Shown in pieces: positions 9,313 through 13,763 of a stretch of DNA of 13,763 bases. The notes under the pieces are model-generated. The model was not told the origin of the DNA. It worked only from the letters and a program-made list of their open reading frames with translations, and made no database searches. Both the position numbers and the translations under genes were made by a program. Source of the stretch: Gammaproteobacteria bacterium (GTDB taxonomy: Bacteria > Pseudomonadota > Gammaproteobacteria > Xanthomonadales > Xanthomonadaceae); NCBI GenBank assembly GCA_026398715.1, contig JAPLSI010000276.1, positions 1 to 13,763 of the forward strand, read 5' to 3'. Each line of letters begins with the position of its first letter. The stretch's first letter is position 1.

Positions 9313-9345
9313 TTGGCGCAGGTCTGACGCGAGTAGAATACTCCC
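9313..9345 (+). promoter_or_regulatory. Candidate nfuA promoter implying a leaderless mRNA
   Basis: TAGAAT at 9334-9339 (5 of 6 to the -10 consensus) ends six bases before the nfuA ATG, which places the expected transcription start at or within a base or two of the start codon. A weak -35, TTGGCG at 9313-9318, is 15 bp upstream. No Shine-Dalgarno sequence lies in front of the ATG (the adjoining bases are ACTCCC). Confidence 0.45.
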
Positions 9346-9930
9346 ATGATCGATATCTCCGAATCCGCACAAACCTACTTTCGCCATCTCCTGCAGTCGC
9401 AAGGCGGCGACGCCGTCGGCATCCGCGTGAGCGCGGTGCATCCGGGAACGCCCAAGGCCGACGCGCGCCTGGAATTCTGTGAAAGCGGCGATCTCCTTGG
9501 CGACGAGTGGTCGCTTGAATGCGATGGCTTCACCCTGTTCGTCGATGCACCCAGCGTTCGCTACCTGGACGGGGCGCAAATGGATTACGTGACCCAGGCG
9601 ACCGGGGGGCAGTTGACCATCCGGGCACCCCGCATCAAGGGAGACGTGCCCGGCGCCGACGCCTCGATCGTTGAACGAGTCCAATACCTGATCGAATCGG
9701 AAATAAATCCCATGCTGGCCTCCCACAAAGGCCAGGTGTCGCTGGTCGAGGTGACAGCCGATGGCGTGGTCAGGCTGCAGTTTGGCGGCGGCTGCCACGG
9801 TTGCGGGATGGTGGACGTGACCTTGAAGCACGGCATCGAGAAGACATTGCGCGAGCGCATTCCCGAGATCACGGCAGTGCGCGATGCAACCGACCACGCC
9901 ACCGGCGCTGCGCCGTACATACCTCGCTGA
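9346..9930 (+). CDS. nfuA: Fe-S cluster carrier protein NfuA
   Basis: This cytosolic carrier binds a 4Fe-4S cluster as a dimer and delivers it to apo-enzymes such as aconitase or LipA, especially under oxidative or iron stress. It has 194 residues. The N-terminal degenerate A-type domain (1-95) starts [12 protein letters not shown], matching the E. coli N-terminus MIRIS and confirming the ATG at 9346. It lacks the full A-type cysteine set, as expected. The C-terminal Nfu domain contains the cluster ligands C150 and C153 in [16 protein letters not shown] (E. coli C149 and C152). The gene has no Shine-Dalgarno sequence and a -10 box abutting the start, so it is probably translated from a leaderless message. 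It is divergent from phhB and followed 55 bp later by the unidentified anchored protein. Confidence 0.97.
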   Translation: MIDISESAQTYFRHLLQSQGGDAVGIRVSAVHPGTPKADARLEFCESGDLLGDEWSLECDGFTLFVDAPSVRYLDGAQMDYVTQATGGQLTIRAPRIKGDVPGADASIVERVQYLIESEINPMLASHKGQVSLVEVTADGVVRLQFGGGCHGCGMVDVTLKHGIEKTLRERIPEITAVRDATDHATGAAPYIPR

Positions 9931-9985
9931 ACTTTTTTCGCGGGGCGCGCACTAAGGCTGGCATCGGCCCAGGCGCGACAACTTG

Positions 9986-10891
9986 ATGAACCAGACGACC
10001 GATGACCTTGCCGACATCGGCCCGGCCCCGGATTGGCGACCCAAATCGCTGCGTCAACCTGCGCCGGCCTGGCTGCCGCGACCCGTGCGGGCGTCGATCC
10101 TTGCCGCAATCGTGCTCGTCCACTGGCTGGTCCTGGCCTGGTGGCTGCCTCGGCTCGCCACTCCACGGCATCCAGCCGAAGAGCAGGTCGCGATCCGCGT
10201 CGAGTTCATCACCGATCCTGCGCCCGTGGTGATGCAACCCGAGCCGGAAGTTCGCAAGAGCGAACAGCGCGAATCCTCAAGACCCGCACCGCCTGTCCGC
10301 AAACGCCCGCGCATTCGAAGCGATACGCCCCTGCAGGCCTTGCCGCCGCCAGCGCCGGCCGCGAAATCAAGGCTCGAACTCTACGGAACGGATGGCCGTC
10401 TAAAAGTGCCCGACGACATGCTCGACCAGATCGACCGGAAGTATGGCGACAAGCGTGTCTTCAGCTACCAGGTCCCGCGATTGGACGACGCGAAGAAAGC
10501 GTTCTATCGCAATCCCGCCATCACTTATGAAAAGACGCGATTCGACGAATACTGGAAACCGGACCAGGACCTGCTGACGGGACTGCTCAGCGAAATGGTG
10601 GAAAAGACCACCAAGCAGATCAAGATTCCGGTGCCCGGGCGGCCAGATTCAAAGATGGTGTGCACGATCTCGCTGTTGGCGCTTGGCGGCGGTTGCGGCG
10701 TGCTGACCAACGGATCCGATTACGTGGGCCCGTTGGACGATCCGGACACGCTCAGTCCGGAAGAAGACAAGCAGTGCAAGGCGTGGTGGGACCAGATCGT
10801 GGGCGCCAGCACCCAGGAGGCCTGGCGCAAGACTCGCAAGTTGTACGAGGAGCAGTGCCGGAAGCCGCTTGAACGGGTTCCGGCCGGCTGA
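9986..10891 (+). CDS. Membrane-anchored periplasmic protein with TonB-like N-terminus, function unknown
   Basis: A 301-residue protein that I cannot assign to a named family. After about 35 polar residues there is one hydrophobic segment (about 36-54, ILAAIVLVHWLVLAWWL), then a proline- and arginine-rich linker (about 70-125, with PAPPVRKRPR and PPPAPAAK), then a domain of about 170 residues that would lie in the periplasm. This N-terminal plan resembles TonB and TonB-like proteins, but no TonB C-terminal signature (YP..A) is visible. The domain has four cysteines (in KMVCTIS, GGGCGV, DKQCKAW and EEQCRK), so disulfides are possible, and many aromatic residues. The ATG at 9986 is preferred over the in-frame TTG just before it. 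It ends 7 bp from a convergent cytochrome gene. A conserved hypothetical of the lineage is the safest description. Confidence 0.85.
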   Translation: MNQTTDDLADIGPAPDWRPKSLRQPAPAWLPRPVRASILAAIVLVHWLVLAWWLPRLATPRHPAEEQVAIRVEFITDPAPVVMQPEPEVRKSEQRESSRPAPPVRKRPRIRSDTPLQALPPPAPAAKSRLELYGTDGRLKVPDDMLDQIDRKYGDKRVFSYQVPRLDDAKKAFYRNPAITYEKTRFDEYWKPDQDLLTGLLSEMVEKTTKQIKIPVPGRPDSKMVCTISLLALGGGCGVLTNGSDYVGPLDDPDTLSPEEDKQCKAWWDQIVGASTQEAWRKTRKLYEEQCRKPLERVPAG

Positions 10892-10898
10892 TCGGCGA

Positions 10899-11288
10899 TT
10901 AGCGGGCGTGGCCGCTCAGATCGTGGATGTCGCCCTTCAGCGATCCGAAGTAGGTCGACAGGTTGGCCACGTCGGCATCGGTCAGGTCCACCACCTGGCT
11001 GGCCATGATGGCGTTCTTGCGCTTGCCCGAGCGGTATTCGTTCAAGGCCTTGGCGAGGTATTCGGGATACTGGCCGGCAAGCTTGGGCATGCCTTCGAGC
11101 GGCTGGTTGGCGCCCTTGCCATGGCAACTGGTGCAGGTGGCCTTCTTTTCGCCCTTGGAGTTGACCTCGGACTCGAAGGCTTTCTTGCCGGCGGCCACGT
11201 TGCCTTTCGGCGCGGCGATGGCGGCGGCGCTGAAGACAAGGGCGATCAGGAAGGTGGCGGTGCGCAGCGTCATGCTCATGGTTCTCAT
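10899..11288 (-). CDS. Class I c-type cytochrome (periplasmic, mono-haem), second of a pair
   Basis: A 129-residue periplasmic electron carrier. The signal peptide has a hydrophobic core of about residues 9-25 (ATFLIALVFSAAAIAA), with likely cleavage after AIAA or close by. The mature domain has one haem-attachment motif CTSCH (C52, C55, H56) and a plausible distal ligand M95 in NAIMASQV, followed by LTDADVANLSTYFGSL, the C-terminal helix of cytochrome c4/c553-type domains. The ATG at 11288 is chosen because it overlaps the stop of the preceding cytochrome (TGATG), indicating translational coupling; in-frame ATGs at 11279 and 11273 would also leave an intact signal peptide. It probably shares a promoter with the upstream gene. 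The redox partner is unknown; terminal oxidases are usual for this class. Confidence 0.94.
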   Translation of the reverse strand: MRTMSMTLRTATFLIALVFSAAAIAAPKGNVAAGKKAFESEVNSKGEKKATCTSCHGKGANQPLEGMPKLAGQYPEYLAKALNEYRSGKRKNAIMASQVVDLTDADVANLSTYFGSLKGDIHDLSGHAR

Positions 11289-11614
11289 CACTTGGTCTTC
11301 AGGCTGGCAAGGTAGGCTGCGATGTTGGCGATGTCTTCATCGGAGAAGCTCTGCGCCTGCGCCTGCATGGTCGGGTGATTGCGTTCGCGCTTCTTGTATC
11401 CGGTCAGCGCGGCGATGAGATATTGCTCGTTCTGCCCGCCGATCTTCGGCACGCGATAGCTGGGATAGGCGTTCTTGTATTCGGCGATGCCGTGGCAACC
11501 GGTGCAGGTGTAGGCGAGGGTCTTGCCCTTGGCGACGTCGCCCTTGGCGAACACGGGACCGGCAAGCGCGGACAAGGCGAGGCAGGTGACGAACAACACG
11601 GCAGGTTTCATCAT
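11288..11614 (-). CDS. Class I c-type cytochrome (periplasmic, mono-haem), first of a pair
   Basis: A 108-residue periplasmic cytochrome. The signal peptide (about 1-23, ending GPVFA) precedes a short mature domain with CTGCH (C37, C40, H41), a YRVPKIGGQNEQYLIAAL segment characteristic of cytochrome c4/c553 domains, and distal ligand M83 in HPTMQAQAQ, then DEDIANIAAYLASL. The start is ATGATG at 11614-11609; either ATG is possible, and GGAACCC lies just upstream. The gene follows a perfect TATAAT at 11655-11660 on the minus strand and overlaps the next cytochrome by one base. Together the two proteins resemble the two halves of a di-haem cytochrome c4, encoded separately. Confidence 0.95.
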   Translation of the reverse strand: MMKPAVLFVTCLALSALAGPVFAKGDVAKGKTLAYTCTGCHGIAEYKNAYPSYRVPKIGGQNEQYLIAALTGYKKRERNHPTMQAQAQSFSDEDIANIAAYLASLKTK

Positions 11615-11654
11615 TGGGTTCCGGCGGATTGGGACACGGGCGAGGCAACGCGAA

Positions 11655-11660
11655 ATTATA
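11655..11660 (-). promoter_or_regulatory. Candidate -10 box of the cytochrome pair
   Basis: The minus strand carries the perfect -10 hexamer TATAAT, 40 bp upstream of the first cytochrome start, predicting a start near 11648 and a leader of about 30-35 nt. No strong -35 is seen 16-18 bp upstream, so an activator or a weak -35 would be needed. Confidence 0.5.
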
Positions 11661-11798
11661 ACGTGCGCATGCAGTACTGAGACAGGGGGGGCGGCTGACC
11701 TGGGTTGTGGTCGGCTATAGAGACTTTCGGCATATGCGCCGGGCCACCCTGTTGCGTTACTGTTCTATTCAACTAACACACCCTGCAAGTGAGCCCTG

Positions 11799-12962
11799 AT
11801 GAGCGCCTTCTCGACCGCCCCCGAACAAACCGGCCTTTTCCGCGCAGGGCTACTGGCCCTTGTCGTCGCGAGTTTGGCCCTGGGCGGCTGCGGAGGCGGC
11901 AAAGAGGGCGCCGACGCGGGCAAACCAGGTGAAAAGGTCGAGCTGGGCAAGGACGGCAAGCCGATTCCGAAGATCCAGGCCGTACCGGTCGAGGTAGCCA
12001 AGGCCCAGCGCAAGCCCATTGCCGCCAGCTATTCGGGTACCGCGAACCTCGAAGCGCCGGGCGAAGCCCAGGTCGTGGCCAAGACGTCCGGCTTGATGGT
12101 GCAGTTGCTGGCCGAGGAAGGCGACCAGGTGAAGGCCGGGCAGGTTCTTGCGCGTATCGACGGCGACCGCGTGCGCCTGGAAGCGCAGCGGCAGCTGGCG
12201 ATCGTGCACAAGCTGGAGAACAATTTCCGGCGTTCCCAGGAATTGGCCGCGCGCAAGCTGGTCAGCGCCGAAGCCAGCGACCAGATCAAGTACGACCTCG
12301 AATCGGCGCGCGCCACCTACGAGTTGGCCAAGCTCGAACTGTCCTACACCAACATCATCGCGCCGATCAGCGGCGTGGTGGCCCAGCGCATGGTCAAGCC
12401 GGGAAACCTGATCGGCCTGAACGCGCCGGTCTTCCGCATCGTCAACAACTCGCACCTGGAAGGCGTATTGAATGCGCCCGAACGCGAGATGTCCCGGCTT
12501 AAGCCGGGCCTGCCGTTGCGCATGGTGGTGGACGCCGTTCCGGGCAGGATTTTCGAGGGCAAGGTCGATCGCGTCAGCCCGGTGATGGATTCGGGCAGCG
12601 GTACGTTCCGCGTCGTTTGCGCTTTCGACAATGCCCCCGAGTTGCGCCCCGGCATGTTCGGTCGCATCGAGGTGGTCTACGACCAGCGCCAGGACGCGCT
12701 GACCGTGCCGCGCATCGCTTTGCTCGAGGACGAGGGCGAGCCTGCGCTCTACATCGTCCGCGGCAAGAATGCCAAGCGCACGACGGTGAAGGTTGGCTAC
12801 AGCAACGGCGAGCTGGCCGAAATCCTGTCGGGCGTGAAGGAAGGCGACATGGTGGTTACCGCAGGCAAGGTCGCCATTCGTGACGGCACTGAAGTCCAGG
12901 TCATCAATGCGCCGGGCAACGCAGCAGTCCGTGGCGTCGCACTCGAGAACGCCGGCAAATGA
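11799..12962 (+). CDS. RND efflux periplasmic adaptor (membrane fusion protein), lipoprotein
   Basis: This adaptor would link an RND pump in the inner membrane to an outer-membrane channel. It has 387 residues. A lipoprotein signal (hydrophobic 17-27, lipobox LGGC with acylated C31) predicts anchoring by a lipid, as in AcrA. Next come a low-complexity G/K/E/D linker (32-55); two lipoyl half-motifs (about 85-121, with AEEGDQVKAGQVLARIDGD, and 183-215, IIAPISGVVAQRMVKPGNLI) around an alpha-helical hairpin (122-182); a beta-barrel with PGRIFEGKVDRVSPVMDSGSGTFRV; and a membrane-proximal domain ending about residue 372. The hairpin is short compared with AcrA, typical of the MdtA/HlyD_D23-like group. 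The stop overlaps the start of the pump gene (ATGA), so the two form an operon. The substrate cannot be deduced. The leader upstream (11700-11798) shows no confident promoter. Confidence 0.95.
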   Translation: MSAFSTAPEQTGLFRAGLLALVVASLALGGCGGGKEGADAGKPGEKVELGKDGKPIPKIQAVPVEVAKAQRKPIAASYSGTANLEAPGEAQVVAKTSGLMVQLLAEEGDQVKAGQVLARIDGDRVRLEAQRQLAIVHKLENNFRRSQELAARKLVSAEASDQIKYDLESARATYELAKLELSYTNIIAPISGVVAQRMVKPGNLIGLNAPVFRIVNNSHLEGVLNAPEREMSRLKPGLPLRMVVDAVPGRIFEGKVDRVSPVMDSGSGTFRVVCAFDNAPELRPGMFGRIEVVYDQRQDALTVPRIALLEDEGEPALYIVRGKNAKRTTVKVGYSNGELAEILSGVKEGDMVVTAGKVAIRDGTEVQVINAPGNAAVRGVALENAGK

Positions 12963-13763
12963 ATCTCGTCGAGTTTGCCACCCGCCGCCGCGTGACCGTG
13001 GCGATGGTGACTTTCACCTTCGTACTGTTCGGTTTCATCGCGCTGCGCGACCTGAAGGTGAACCTGCTGCCGGACCTGAGCTATCCCACCTTGACGGTGC
13101 GGACCGAATACACCGGCGCTGCGCCTGCGGAAATCGAAACCCTGATCAGCGAGCCGGTGGAAGAAGCCGTCGGCGTGGTGAAGCGGCTGCGCAAGCTCAA
13201 GTCGATCTCGCGCACGGGCCAGAGCGACGTGGTGCTGGAGTTCGCCTGGGGCACGGACATGGACCAGGCCAGCCTGGAGGTGCGCGACAAACTCGACATC
13301 CTTCGCCTGCCTCTGGAAGCCAAGGCGCCGGTGGTCCTGCGCTTCAATCCTTCCACCGAACCGGTGATGCGCCTGGTGCTGACCACGCCCGAGAACGCCA
13401 CGGGCAGCGAGCGGGCAGAACTCATGCGCCTGCGCCGCTACGCGGACAATGAGCTCAAGAAGCGCCTGGAGCCCGTGGACGGCGTCGCGGCCGTGAAGGT
13501 TGGCGGCGGTCTCGAAGACGAAGTGCAGGTACTGGTCGATGCCGACCGCCTGTCACAACTCAATATTCCCGCGAACCTGGTGATCGACCGGTTGCGCCAG
13601 GAAAACGTCAACATCTCGGGTGGACGCATCGAGGAAGGCAGCGAGCGCTACCTGGTGCGAACGGTTAACCAGTTCAGCGACCTCGACCAGATGCGCGACC
13701 TGCTGGTGACCAATCTCAACGGCGTGCCGATTCGCCTGCGCGATGTCGCGACGGTCGAACAGG
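12959..13763 (+). CDS. RND-family efflux pump, inner-membrane subunit (3' partial)
   Basis: This is the first 268 codons of an AcrB/MdtB-type proton-driven exporter; the frame runs off the right edge, and complete members have about 1020-1050 residues. The start ATG at 12959 overlaps the adaptor stop as ATGA. The N-terminal cytoplasmic residues (NLVEFATRRRVT) precede the first transmembrane helix (about 12-29). The periplasmic porter domain begins with DLKVNLLPDLSYPTLTV and contains EYTGAAPAEIETLISEPVEEAV, the pattern that opens the PN1 subdomain of the family, and later ERYLVRTVNQFSDLDQMRDL. SISRTGQSDVVLEF resembles the SxSxxGxSxVxxxF region of HAE-type pumps. Translational coupling to the adaptor supports a shared complex. 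The outer-membrane partner is not in the window. Confidence 0.95.
   Translation, partial: MNLVEFATRRRVTVAMVTFTFVLFGFIALRDLKVNLLPDLSYPTLTVRTEYTGAAPAEIETLISEPVEEAVGVVKRLRKLKSISRTGQSDVVLEFAWGTDMDQASLEVRDKLDILRLPLEAKAPVVLRFNPSTEPVMRLVLTTPENATGSERAELMRLRRYADNELKKRLEPVDGVAAVKVGGGLEDEVQVLVDADRLSQLNIPANLVIDRLRQENVNISGGRIEEGSERYLVRTVNQFSDLDQMRDLLVTNLNGVPIRLRDVATVEQ

Noticed and set aside
9298..9897. Upstream extension of phhB through nfuA on the minus strand
   Set aside because: It gives about 200 extra residues with no match to the dehydratase family; the 113-residue form from 9297 has a Shine-Dalgarno sequence and the normal length.
9900..9942. Possible nfuA terminator (CGGCG/CGCCG stem before TTTTTT)
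   Set aside because: The stem is only 5 bp, lies inside the coding sequence and is about 19 nt away from the T-run, too far for an intrinsic terminator.
11690..11798. Promoter of the RND operon (TATAGA near 11716)
   Set aside because: No -35 at usable spacing; other AT-rich patches in the interval match equally poorly, so no site can be chosen.

Overview
The window is GC-rich, densely coded chromosomal DNA from a gammaproteobacterium. Gene content and protein style (a GacA/UvrY-type regulator ending in a KYRLFDKLGI-like helix, an RNase E whose first residues match the E. coli enzyme, tRNA-Ser(UGA) with an encoded CCA) fit the Lysobacterales (Xanthomonadales: Lysobacter, Luteimonas and Rhodanobacteraceae relatives). 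This placement is inference from protein resemblance, not a search. Almost everything is housekeeping; there is no prophage, transposase, CRISPR array or defence locus.

Layout. Positions 1-433 hold the end of a small unidentified membrane protein. It is followed by serS and a LysR regulator that overlap by four bases (ATGA). Convergent to these, with no intervening base, is a lone exbD/tolR-type gene that lies downstream of tRNA-Ser(UGA) on the minus strand. A GacA/UvrY-type response regulator (3467-4105) converges on rne (4160-7114, minus) across a strong bidirectional terminator. rne and rluC are divergent across 365 bp, the same arrangement as in E. coli.

rluC and phhB converge on a 510-bp non-coding stretch. 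It carries two inverted copies of a 137-140 bp palindromic element and, between them, a possible decayed coding remnant. Then come divergent phhB (pterin-4a-carbinolamine dehydratase) and nfuA (Fe-S carrier, probably leaderless), and an unidentified membrane-anchored protein with a TonB-like N-terminus. Two overlapping mono-haem cytochrome c genes follow on the minus strand. The window ends in an RND efflux operon: a lipoprotein adaptor and the start of the inner-membrane pump.

How the genes relate. rne and rluC act in RNA processing and rRNA modification, and serS with tRNA-Ser in seryl-tRNA supply. The cytochromes, ExbD, the unknown anchored protein and the RND pump all act at the envelope. 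The most unusual item is the palindromic repeat pair. The copies differ at about one position in five, yet at least nine helix pairs change on both sides so that pairing is kept, which argues for selection on a folded structure. No new multi-gene system is evident.
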